Part shown: positions 1-5,324 of the stretch, one piece after another
Layout: each line of letters begins with the position of its first letter
How positions within the stretch are numbered: position 1 is the first letter of the stretch
Assembly (NCBI GenBank): GCA_012103495.1
Contig: WLWR01000125.1
Coordinates: 1 to 5,324 of the forward strand
DNA length: 5,324 nucleotides
From: Legionellales bacterium
GTDB lineage: Bacteria; Pseudomonadota; Gammaproteobacteria; WLWR01
Direction of reading: 5' to 3'
Position numbers and translations under genes: made by a program
The notes under the pieces: model-generated
Seen by the model: the letters and a program-made list of their open reading frames with translations, nothing else
Told to the model about the DNA's origin: nothing
The model's database searches: none

Positions 1-540
1 CACTTGCCCTTGTCCTTCACAAGTCGAACAACGCGCAGCGGAAGTACCCGGCTTAGCACCGCTACCATCACAGGTTTTACACAATACTAGAGTTGGCACA
101 CGAATTTCAATTTGATCCCCGCGTGCGGCTTGTTCTAAGGACAACTCTATCCGGTAGCGTAAATTGGCACCGGCCTGCGCTTGGCTGCCAGAAGCACCGC
201 CCCGTTCGCCACCAAAGATATCACCAAAGATGTCACCAAAAATATCGCCAAAACCGCTAAACCCTTGAGCACCTTCGGCACCACCGCCTCCCATACTTGG
301 ATCCACACCGGCATGACCAAATTGATCATAGGCAGCACGCTTTTGTTCATCCGACAAAACATCGTAAGCCTCTTTCACCGTTTTGAATTTTTCTTCAGCC
401 TGCTTCTCATTGCCAATATTTTTATCGGGGTGATATTTACGTGCTAGGCTACGAAACGCCGTTTTAATTTCTTGAGAACTGGCGTTGCGAGCAACACCCA
501 ATGTTTCATAATAATCTTGTTTTTGCTGCTGTTGAGCCAT
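1..540 (-). CDS. dnaJ: Chaperone protein DnaJ (Hsp40), N-terminal 180 residues; gene continues past the left edge
   Basis: DnaJ is the cytosolic co-chaperone that hands unfolded clients to DnaK and stimulates its ATPase. Seen here: a J domain (about residues 9-74) with the HPD motif at 37-39 (YHPDKN); a Gly/Phe-rich linker (about 83-115) with FGDI three times in a row at 97-108; and the start of the zinc-binding domain, with CKTCDGSG at 154-161 and CSTCEGQG at 171-178. The other two zinc motifs and the client-binding C-terminal domains lie outside the window. The ATG at 538-540 is the only usable start, because an in-frame stop lies three codons upstream (547-549). The Shine-Dalgarno is weak (GAAG, about 10 nt away). 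The N-terminus reads MAQQQQKQDYY, where E. coli has MAKQDYY, so it carries four extra residues, mostly Gln. It is 46 nt downstream of dnaK with no promoter seen, so it is probably co-transcribed. Identity is secure. Confidence 0.98.
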   Translation of the reverse strand, partial: MAQQQQKQDYYETLGVARNASSQEIKTAFRSLARKYHPDKNIGNEKQAEEKFKTVKEAYDVLSDEQKRAAYDQFGHAGVDPSMGGGGAEGAQGFSGFGDIFGDIFGDIFGGERGGASGSQAQAGANLRYRIELSLEQAARGDQIEIRVPTLVLCKTCDGSGAKPGTSAARCSTCEGQGQV

Positions 541-566
541 GGCGTTTTATCTTCACTATCAAACAC

Positions 567-587
567 AAATCCATATTGGATGGATTT
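567..587 (-). other. Stem-loop in the dnaK-dnaJ intercistronic gap
   Basis: On the minus-strand transcript, AAATCCAT and ATGGATTT form a perfect 8-bp stem around a 5-nt loop (CCAAT). It begins at the last base of the dnaK stop codon and lies about 26 nt before the dnaJ ATG. The stem is AT-rich and not followed by a clean U-tract, so it is a poor intrinsic terminator. It could mark an mRNA processing or stabilising site that sets the DnaK:DnaJ ratio, or be chance. The dyad is seen; the role is inferred. Confidence 0.35.
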
Positions 588-2530
588 TACTTTTTATCAT
601 CATCTACTTCTTCAAATTCAGCATCCACCACTTGCTCATCTTCAGCAGATTGTTGAGTATCCGCGCTTTCATCACCCGCTGGCTGTTCACTGTCACCGGT
701 TTCAGGTTGTTGCTGTTTGGCATACAACCGTTCTGATAGTTTGTGAGCAGCATCCGACAGCGTTTTGGTTTTCGCTTCAATCTCTGCTTTGTCATTGCCT
801 TTAATGGCTGCTTTCAATTCACTGATGGCGGTTTCAATGTTGGTTTTTTCATCATCCGCTACATCTGCACCCAATTCACCCAAGGTCTTTTCCGTAGTAT
901 GAATTAAGCTGTCGCCCTGATTGCGTACATCAGCCAATTCTTTAAATTTTTGATCCTCATCAGCGTGCGCTTCCGCGTCTTTTTCCATGCGCTCGATCTC
1001 ATCATCAGACAGACCGCCAGAAGCTTTGATCACAATCGATTGTGCTTTACCGGTGGCTTTGTCTTTGGCCGAAACATCCAAAATACCATTGGCATCAATA
1101 TCAAACGTTACCTCAATTTGTGCCATACCACGCGGTGATGGTGGAATGTCGGATAAATCAAAGCGACCTAACGATTTATTAGCGGAGGCTTGTTCACGTT
1201 CACCTTGCAATACATGCACGGTGACCGCGGTTTGATTATCTTCTGCTGTTGAAAACACTTGATTGGCTTTGGTAGGAATGGTGGTGTTTTTATCAATTAA
1301 CTTGGTCATCACCCCACCCAAGGTTTCAATTCCCAACGACAATGGCGTCACATCCAATAATAAAATGTCTTTCACATCTCCAGACAATACCGCACCTTGA
1401 ATCGCTGCCCCGATAGCAACGGCCTCATCCGGATTCACGTCTTTACGCGCTTCTTTGCCAAAAAACGCTTTCACTTTTTCTTGTACCAACGGCATACGGG
1501 TTTGCCCACCCACTAAAATCACATCACTGATGCTGCCTACTTGAATACCTGCATCTTTAATCGCTGTTTTACAGGGAGCGATGGTGCGTTCCACCAACGC
1601 TTCCACCAACGCTTCCAATTTGGCACGAGTTAACTTGATATGTAAATGTTTGGGACCGCTGGCATCCGCAGTAATGTAAGGTAAATTCACATCGGTTTGC
1701 TGCGCTGAAGACAATTCTATTTTGGCTTTTTCTGCAGCTTCTTTTAACCGTTGCAACGCCAAAGGATCATTGTGTAAATCCATACCGCTTTCTTTTTTGA
1801 ATTCATCGGCCAAATAATCAATCAAGCACAAATCAAAATCTTCCCCACCCAAGAAGGTATCACCATTGGTGGCCAACACTTCAAATTGATGCTCACCTTC
1901 GACTTCAGCAATTTCAATGATAGAAATATCAAAGGTACCACCGCCCAAGTCATACACAGCAATGGTTTGATCGCCTTTCTTTTTATCCATGCCATAAGCC
2001 AGTGCGGCGGCGGTAGGTTCATTGATGATCCGTTTGACTTCTAAGCCTGCGATTTTACCAGCGTCTTTGGTCGCTTGGCGTTGCGAATCGTTGAAGTAAG
2101 CAGGGACCGTAACAACCGCTTCCATCACTTTTTCACCTAAATAGGCTTCAGCAGTTTCTTTCATTTTACGCAAAATTTCAGCCGAAACTTGTTGAGGCGC
2201 TTTTTTATCACCTTTGACTTCGACCCAAGCATCGCCATTATCGGCTTGGGTGATCGTGTATGGCACCATTTTAATATCTTTTTGTACCACTGTGTCGTCA
2301 AATTTACGACCTATCAAACGTTTGATAGCAAACAATGTATTGTCTGGGTTGGTAACCGCCTGCCGTTTGGCTGGTTGGCCAACTAATATTTCACCCTCCT
2401 CAGTAAATGCCACTGACGAGGGTGTAGTACGATGCCCTTCGTTATTTTCAATAACTTTGGCTTTATCGCCTTCCATAACGGCCACACAAGAGTTGGTTGT
2501 TCCTAAATCGATACCGATGATTTTTGCCAT
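587..2530 (-). CDS. dnaK: Molecular chaperone DnaK (Hsp70), complete, 647 aa
   Basis: Cytosolic ATP-dependent chaperone, the core of the DnaK-DnaJ-GrpE folding machine and, in E. coli, a negative regulator of sigma-32. The ATPase domain is at about 1-385, with the IDLGTTNS phosphate loop (7-14), Lys70, DLGGGTFDISI (194-204) including Thr199, and VILVGGQTRMP (337-347), all matching E. coli numbering. The hydrophobic linker ILLLD (389-393) is followed by the beta-sandwich substrate domain and helical lid. The tail is disordered, acidic and Gln-rich (about 605-637) and ends in EFEEVDDDKK, the usual bacterial form. An upstream in-frame ATG would add seven residues (MNVENNV). The start at 2528-2530 is preferred because MAKIIGIDLG is the conserved N-terminus and GGAG (2540-2543) sits 9 nt upstream. 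The gene follows grpE by 100 nt and has its own heat-shock promoter. No damage or missing catalytic residue is seen. Confidence 0.99.
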   Translation of the reverse strand: MAKIIGIDLGTTNSCVAVMEGDKAKVIENNEGHRTTPSSVAFTEEGEILVGQPAKRQAVTNPDNTLFAIKRLIGRKFDDTVVQKDIKMVPYTITQADNGDAWVEVKGDKKAPQQVSAEILRKMKETAEAYLGEKVMEAVVTVPAYFNDSQRQATKDAGKIAGLEVKRIINEPTAAALAYGMDKKKGDQTIAVYDLGGGTFDISIIEIAEVEGEHQFEVLATNGDTFLGGEDFDLCLIDYLADEFKKESGMDLHNDPLALQRLKEAAEKAKIELSSAQQTDVNLPYITADASGPKHLHIKLTRAKLEALVEALVERTIAPCKTAIKDAGIQVGSISDVILVGGQTRMPLVQEKVKAFFGKEARKDVNPDEAVAIGAAIQGAVLSGDVKDILLLDVTPLSLGIETLGGVMTKLIDKNTTIPTKANQVFSTAEDNQTAVTVHVLQGEREQASANKSLGRFDLSDIPPSPRGMAQIEVTFDIDANGILDVSAKDKATGKAQSIVIKASGGLSDDEIERMEKDAEAHADEDQKFKELADVRNQGDSLIHTTEKTLGELGADVADDEKTNIETAISELKAAIKGNDKAEIEAKTKTLSDAAHKLSERLYAKQQQPETGDSEQPAGDESADTQQSAEDEQVVDAEFEEVDDDKK

Positions 2531-2539
2531 GACATTATT

Positions 2540-2543
2540 CTCC
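2540..2543 (-). promoter_or_regulatory. dnaK ribosome-binding site (GGAG), decides the start
   Basis: GGAG lies 9 nt upstream of the ATG at 2528-2530. The upstream in-frame ATG at 2549-2551 lies 5' of this site and cannot use it. grpE shows the same GGAG with the same 9-nt spacing. Confidence 0.8.
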
Positions 2544-2579
2544 ACGTTCACTTTGCTATTATGTCTTTGTTGAACAGAT

Positions 2580-2607
2580 ATTTGGGGATAAAATATGTGA
2601 TTTCAAG
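2580..2607 (-). promoter_or_regulatory. Sigma-32 (RpoH)-type heat-shock promoter of dnaK-dnaJ
   Basis: On the minus strand, CTTGAAA (2607-2601) is followed after 13 nt by CCCCAAAT (2587-2580). The E. coli RpoH consensus is roughly CTTGAAA, 11-16 nt, CCCCATNT, so the -35 is perfect and the -10 differs at one specified position. Transcription would start near 2573, giving a leader of about 40 nt before dnaK. The promoter lies wholly in the grpE-dnaK gap, so dnaK and dnaJ can be heat-induced apart from grpE. The match is read directly; activity is inferred. Confidence 0.85.
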
Positions 2608-2630
2608 TCTTCATTTTGATATCACGTCGA

Positions 2631-3257
2631 CTATTTAGCCACTACCACGCGCGCCGGCCGAATGATCCGCCCATTGAGCAAGTAACCTTTTTGAAAAACA
2701 CTGATCACCGTGTTGGTCGCCACGTCGGCTTGCTCCTGCATGGTCATGGCTTCATGATGCTCTGGATTAAATGGTTCACCCACCGGGTTCAATTGTTCGA
2801 TACCAAATTTTTGCAACACCGATAGAAATAATTTCAAGGTTAATTCAATACCTTGGTGTATCTGCTGGGCTACCAGATTATCATCAACTTGCAATTGCAG
2901 CGCTTGTTCCAAACTATCCATGACAGGAATCAAGTCCGAGCCAAAATTTCCCAACGCATATCTATGTGCTTGCTCAACGTCTCGCTTAGCACGACGCTCC
3001 ACATTTTCTAATTCCGCCTTCATCCGCATGGCTTGATCCCAATATTTGTGCATTTTCGCCTCGGTAGCAGTCAGTTTATTTTCCAAGGCTGCGTAAGAAG
3101 GATGATCCAATTGATCGGCGGGCTCAGATTCCAGCGTCTCCAAATTTTCGTCTTCGGCCATACTCGGTGCAGGTTGTTCAGTGTCTTGTTCCGCCTCTTG
3201 GGCAATACGCTCCCACTGTTTCTGCTTCTGCTTTTGCTCATCGTTTGTTGAACTCAT
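2631..3257 (-). CDS. grpE: Nucleotide exchange factor GrpE, complete, 208 aa
   Basis: Dimeric cytosolic co-chaperone that opens the DnaK ATPase domain to release ADP, often with a thermosensing helix. Seen: a variable charged, Gln/Lys-rich N-terminus (1-50, including QKQKQKQ); a long helix with the family pattern RMKAELENVERRAKRDVEQAHRY spanning 78-100; the four-helix segment with LIPVMDSLEQAL (109-120) and GIELTLK (136-142); and the C-terminal beta domain with FNPEHHEAM (163-171) and GYLLNGRIIRPARVVVAK (191-208). Length is near the usual 190-210. The frame stays open to 3467, but that extension runs through the promoter and the palindromic element. The start at 3255-3257 is chosen because MSS matches the E. 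coli N-terminus and GGAG lies 9 nt upstream. The ATG two codons upstream (3261-3263) would leave only 3 nt to GGAG. First gene of grpE-dnaK-dnaJ; divergent from nadK. Confidence 0.97.
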   Translation of the reverse strand: MSSTNDEQKQKQKQWERIAQEAEQDTEQPAPSMAEDENLETLESEPADQLDHPSYAALENKLTATEAKMHKYWDQAMRMKAELENVERRAKRDVEQAHRYALGNFGSDLIPVMDSLEQALQLQVDDNLVAQQIHQGIELTLKLFLSVLQKFGIEQLNPVGEPFNPEHHEAMTMQEQADVATNTVISVFQKGYLLNGRIIRPARVVVAK

Positions 3258-3266
3258 ACCCATTTG

Positions 3267-3270
3267 CTCC
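3267..3270 (-). promoter_or_regulatory. grpE ribosome-binding site (GGAG), decides the start
   Basis: GGAG is 9 nt from the ATG at 3255-3257 but only 3 nt from the ATG at 3261-3263. This selects the downstream start and argues against any longer GrpE. Confidence 0.8.
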
Positions 3271-3305
3271 ACTAATTGACGACCGTGATTTTGTTGACAG
3301 TAATA

Positions 3306-3332
3306 GTATGGGCTGCCCATAATGAATTCAAG
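3306..3332 (-). promoter_or_regulatory. Sigma-32 (RpoH)-type promoter of grpE, with a dyad over the -10
   Basis: On the minus strand, CTTGAAT (3332-3326) is followed after 12 nt by GCCCATAC (3313-3306), close to the RpoH consensus CTTGAAA / CCCCATNT. This is a weaker match than the dnaK promoter. Transcription would begin around 3299, about 40 nt before the grpE ATG. The -10 lies inside a perfect dyad, TATGGGC-T-GCCCATA (3307-3321), which could be an operator or an accident of the C-rich -10. The -35 lies 30 bp from the end of the palindromic element. Confidence 0.65.
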
Positions 3333-3362
3333 AGTTGGGACTGTAAATTTTTTCAGGCATAC

Positions 3363-3507
3363 TAGGGCGTGTTGACAATTCGCTCTGAGGAGTGCTAGGT
3401 CTTTGATTTTTGAGCACCGCAGCGCAGTTGACATGTAGTCAATGAGCAGCGGAGCACAGAAAATCAAAGAGATAGTGCCCTCAGAGTAGAATTGTCAACA
3501 CGCCCTA
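3363..3507. mobile_element. MITE-like 145-bp palindromic element, non-coding
   Basis: The ends are perfect 19-bp inverted repeats, TAGGGCGTGTTGACAATTC at 3363-3381 and its complement at 3489-3507. The interior is also self-complementary. CTTTGATTTT (3401-3410) pairs with 3460-3469, GAGCACCGCAGC (3412-3423) with 3446-3457 bar no mismatch, and TTGAC (3428-3432) with GTCAA (3438-3442) around the loop ATGTA. Everything is centred on base 3435, with one-base bulges that balance. No transposase or real ORF is present. The outermost TA on both sides may be a 2-bp target duplication, as made by IS630/Tc1-mariner-like and some IS5-group transposases; the family cannot be settled here. It sits in the grpE/nadK divergent gap. 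A REP-like structural repeat is an alternative. Only one copy is in the window, so mobility is inferred. Confidence 0.75.
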
Positions 3508-3556
3508 ACACCAATCCTAAATTTTAGTTTGATCTCACAACAGTAGAAACATTGCC

Positions 3557-4438
3557 ATGACACCTACTTTTTCTCGGGTTACTTTATTTGCTAGACAATA
3601 CCGCGCCAATGAAGGAGTGAATGAAACCTTGCATATCCTGGCGGAATTGTTAACCAGTTTACAATTAACCGTACAGCTGGAAATGGAAACCGCTCAGTTT
3701 TTTGATTTGCCATTACCCACCATTGAATTGAATCAATTGAATGCCGACCACGACTTGGTCGTCGTGGTTGGCGGTGATGGAAATTTACTTTCGGCCGCAC
3801 GCACCGCGGTTGAAGCAGGCATTGCCGTGTGCGGCATCAATCGAGGTCATTTGGGATTTTTAACCGACATCGCACCTGATGAAGCCGCCAGCAAAATTCA
3901 ACAAGTTCTCGAAGGTGATTATTTAGAAGAGTCCAGATTTTTACTCAACACCTTGATGATGCAAGATGAGCAAGTGGTATTTCAAGGATTGGCTCTCAAC
4001 GATGTGGTGCTCACCTTGGGCGATGAGCCACATATGATTGACTTCTCTATTTATATTAATGATAAGTTTGTTTGCGATCAGCGTGCCGATGGCATCATTG
4101 TCGCAACCCCCACTGGCTCAACCGCATACGCTTTATCCGGCGGTGGACCTATTTTACACCCGACATTAAACGCCGTGGTACTGGTGCCCATGTTTCCACA
4201 TAAATTAAGCAGCCGACCGATTGTTGTCGAAGGTGATAGCTGTATTACCCTTAAAATTCATGAACACAACCCATGCGCCGCCAATTTGAGTTGTGATGGA
4301 CACGATAAAATCACCGTAGCCCCTGGAAAAACGATCAAAATCAGCAAACATTTACAACAGTTACGCTTGATCCACCCGTTAAATTACAATTATTATGAAA
4401 CACTGCGCTCCAAACTAGGTTGGGAACGCAAGCGCTAA
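3557..4438 (+). CDS. nadK: NAD kinase, complete, 293 aa
   Basis: Cytosolic enzyme that phosphorylates NAD+ with ATP to give NADP+, the sole committed step to NADP(H). Seen: the GGDGN motif at 72-76 in VVVVGGDGNLLSAAR, with the catalytic Asp74; GINRGHLGFLTD (93-104); Asn148-Asp149 in ALNDVVL at the usual NE/ND site; TPTGSTAYALSGGGPI (184-199); the VPMFPHKLSSRPIVV block (210-224); and a C-terminal LIHP...LRSKLGW tail as in E. coli NadK (292 aa). The ATG at 3557 is the only sensible start, because an in-frame TGA lies at 3530-3532 and the next Met is at residue 43. No good Shine-Dalgarno is visible. Only 49 bp separate it from the palindromic element and I find no convincing promoter there. Divergent from grpE, as in E. 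coli. No anomalies in the active-site motifs. Confidence 0.98.
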   Translation: MTPTFSRVTLFARQYRANEGVNETLHILAELLTSLQLTVQLEMETAQFFDLPLPTIELNQLNADHDLVVVVGGDGNLLSAARTAVEAGIAVCGINRGHLGFLTDIAPDEAASKIQQVLEGDYLEESRFLLNTLMMQDEQVVFQGLALNDVVLTLGDEPHMIDFSIYINDKFVCDQRADGIIVATPTGSTAYALSGGGPILHPTLNAVVLVPMFPHKLSSRPIVVEGDSCITLKIHEHNPCAANLSCDGHDKITVAPGKTIKISKHLQQLRLIHPLNYNYYETLRSKLGWERKR

Positions 4439-4443
4439 AAAGG

Positions 4444-4472
4444 TTGAAAAAAGAATGTTCATGCTTTATAAA
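4444..4472 (+). promoter_or_regulatory. Sigma-70-type promoter for the envelope gene pair
   Basis: TTGAAA (4444-4449) and TATAAA (4467-4472) are separated by 17 nt; each hexamer differs from consensus at one base. It begins 5 nt after the nadK stop and would start transcription near 4479, about 40 nt before the GTG start. No terminator hairpin is seen in the 79-nt gap, so nadK read-through is also possible. The match is seen; use is inferred. Confidence 0.6.
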
Positions 4473-4506
4473 TTTGTTGATATCACTTATGAATGCTTTC
4501 GGTAAG

Positions 4507-4511
4507 AAGGA
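4507..4511 (+). promoter_or_regulatory. Ribosome-binding site (AAGGA) supporting a GTG start
   Basis: AAGGA sits 6 nt upstream of the GTG at 4518-4520. An in-frame TAA at 4503-4505 rules out any longer reading frame, so the GTG start is well supported. Confidence 0.75.
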
Positions 4512-4517
4512 AACGTT

Positions 4518-5234
4518 GTGCATCGTTTGACTCAGTTTTTCAGTTCGTTACTGTTACTAACCTTTATTCAAATTAGCATCGCGGCCACCGAGCCCGAACC
4601 ACACAGTTACTTCTATGTGGTACATCGAATTATTTTCAATCCAGAATTAAGAACACAGTTGGAATTAACTTCTGAGCAAACCCACGCTTGGGATCAAATG
4701 GAAATTGCCATTGAACAAGCACATGAGCAAACCAGACAACGCTATGATGTGTTCAACGCCGTTGTTGAACAAGAGGCACTTAAATTTACGCCAAACATTG
4801 ATACCATTTATTCCGCCAAACAAACGTTGGAACAACAAGTTTTACAAATTGACAAGCAAGTGAACGCGGCAAAAATCAATTTATACAACAACTTAACCTT
4901 TGAGCAACAGCAAATTATCAAAAATCGCATTTTCTCTGATTCATTAACAACATTGGATACTTTGAAAGATCAAGCCTTACAAGATGACTTAAATCTCAAT
5001 TTGCGCCAACGCATTCTATGGCGCAATGCACTCAAAGAAATACAAACCATCCTACATAAAATGCAAAAAACCTTCGCCAATAAAGAAATGACAAAACGTG
5101 CCCATCTACAATTCAAATTCGTCGAACAATACCATCAATTAAATGTTATTCGCTTGAAACTGTATCTTCAATTAAACACACACCAGCAAGCTTTGTTACG
5201 CCAACATTGGCGCAACAAAAACCAATTGAGTTAA
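4518..5234 (+). CDS. Secreted Spy/CpxP-like helical protein, possibly internally duplicated, 238 aa
   Basis: Function not established. The N-terminus (MHR, then a hydrophobic run to about residue 21, ending SIA-A) looks like a Sec signal peptide cleaved near 22-23, so a periplasmic location is likely. The mature part is Gln-rich, lacks cysteine and is predicted all-helical. Two LTxxQ motifs, LTSEQ (50-54) and LTFEQ (126-130), are the hallmark of the Spy/CpxP family of periplasmic chaperones and stress sensors. A second, degenerate pair follows: LNLRQ (160-164), where Gln is followed by Trp168 as Gln54 is by Trp58, and LNTHQ (219-223). This suggests two tandem Spy-like units; Spy itself is about 160 residues with one pair. 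The start is GTG with a good AAGGA. Own promoter upstream; a lipoprotein gene follows after 15 nt. It could instead be an unrelated coiled-coil periplasmic protein that shares the motif by chance. Confidence 0.85.
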   Translation: MHRLTQFFSSLLLLTFIQISIAATEPEPHSYFYVVHRIIFNPELRTQLELTSEQTHAWDQMEIAIEQAHEQTRQRYDVFNAVVEQEALKFTPNIDTIYSAKQTLEQQVLQIDKQVNAAKINLYNNLTFEQQQIIKNRIFSDSLTTLDTLKDQALQDDLNLNLRQRILWRNALKEIQTILHKMQKTFANKEMTKRAHLQFKFVEQYHQLNVIRLKLYLQLNTHQQALLRQHWRNKNQLS

Positions 5235-5249
5235 CCATCGGAGTTTATG

Positions 5250-5324
5250 ATGTTCTTCATCAAAACGATTCTCATCAGCGCAATTACCTCAAGCCTTATT
5301 GCCTGTGCTCATAGCAATGCAACC
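5250..5324 (+). CDS. Putative lipoprotein, N-terminal 25 residues; gene continues past the right edge
   Basis: The fragment MFFIKTILISAITSSLIACAHSNAT has a short basic start, a hydrophobic core and a lipobox LIAC, with the acylated Cys at residue 19, so it should be exported and lipidated. The residue after Cys is Ala, not Asp, which in enterobacterial rules favours sorting to the outer membrane. GGAG at 5240-5243 is 6 nt from the ATG at 5250 and 3 nt from the ATG at 5247, so 5250 is preferred. It lies 15 nt after the previous stop and is probably in the same operon. Too little is present to name a family. Confidence 0.75.
   Translation, partial: MFFIKTILISAITSSLIACAHSNAT

Noticed and set aside
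587..616. EEVD near the DnaK C-terminus, resembling the eukaryotic Hsp70 EEVD motif
   Set aside because: EEVD must be the very C-terminus to bind TPR co-chaperones; here DDKK follows, as in ordinary bacterial EEVxDKK tails.
1591..1614. Perfect 12-bp tandem repeat within dnaK (ALVEALVE region)
   Set aside because: E. coli DnaK has the same length here (KLESLVEDLVNRS), so it is not an insertion, only similar codons on a natural helical repeat.
2531..2551. A DnaK start seven residues upstream (MNVENNV)
   Set aside because: The ribosome-binding GGAG lies downstream of that ATG, and DnaK N-termini begin at MAKIIGID.
181..2573. Several open frames of 60-119 codons antisense or out of frame to dnaJ and dnaK
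   Set aside because: They overlap conserved chaperone genes, lack ribosome-binding sites and show no recognisable protein features; they are shadows of the real genes.
3390..3398. GAGTGCTAG, an 8/9 match to one half of the CIRCE heat-shock operator upstream of grpE
   Set aside because: The required opposite half, TTAGCACTC, is absent at 9-nt spacing; the sequence there is part of the palindromic element's end.
3363..3507. The palindrome as a transcription terminator
   Set aside because: The flanking genes diverge, so neither needs termination there, and no U-tract follows the stem on either strand.
4439..4517. A terminator after nadK
   Set aside because: No GC-rich hairpin with a U-tract is visible in this gap; the A-rich stretch after the stop belongs to the promoter spacer.

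Overview
The window looks like a piece of a gammaproteobacterial chromosome with moderately low G+C by eye. The support is the grpE-dnaK-dnaJ chaperone cluster facing nadK (the same divergent grpE/nadK neighbourhood exists in E. coli), RpoH (sigma-32)-type promoters rather than CIRCE/HrcA sites, and a DnaK very close to the gammaproteobacterial type. By remembered sequence, DnaK reads somewhat more like Legionella DnaK than E. coli DnaK. A Legionellales-like host is therefore a guess, not a demonstration.

Minus strand, right to left: grpE (3257-2631), dnaK (2530-587) and dnaJ (540 to beyond the left edge). The three genes form the KJE chaperone machine: DnaK binds unfolded clients, DnaJ delivers them and triggers ATP hydrolysis, and GrpE releases ADP. 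Both grpE and dnaK have their own sigma-32-like promoter, so dnaK-dnaJ can be induced independently of grpE read-through. dnaJ has no visible promoter and follows dnaK by 46 nt, with a small stem-loop in the gap.

In the grpE/nadK intergenic region sits a 145-bp, nearly fully palindromic element (3363-3507). It has perfect 19-bp terminal inverted repeats bounded by TA and no coding capacity, which is the form of a MITE. It lies just upstream of the grpE promoter and ends 49 bp before nadK.

Plus strand: nadK (3557-4438, complete NAD kinase), then a good sigma-70-like promoter, then a two-gene envelope unit. This unit is a secreted, cysteine-free, all-helical protein with Spy/CpxP-like LTxxQ motifs, apparently in two tandem copies (4518-5234), followed 15 nt later by the start of a lipoprotein gene that runs off the right edge (5250 onward).

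Most of the window is conserved housekeeping sequence. The parts worth a second look are the palindromic element, the promoter architecture, and the Spy-like/lipoprotein pair. I see no clearly new defence or mobile system.
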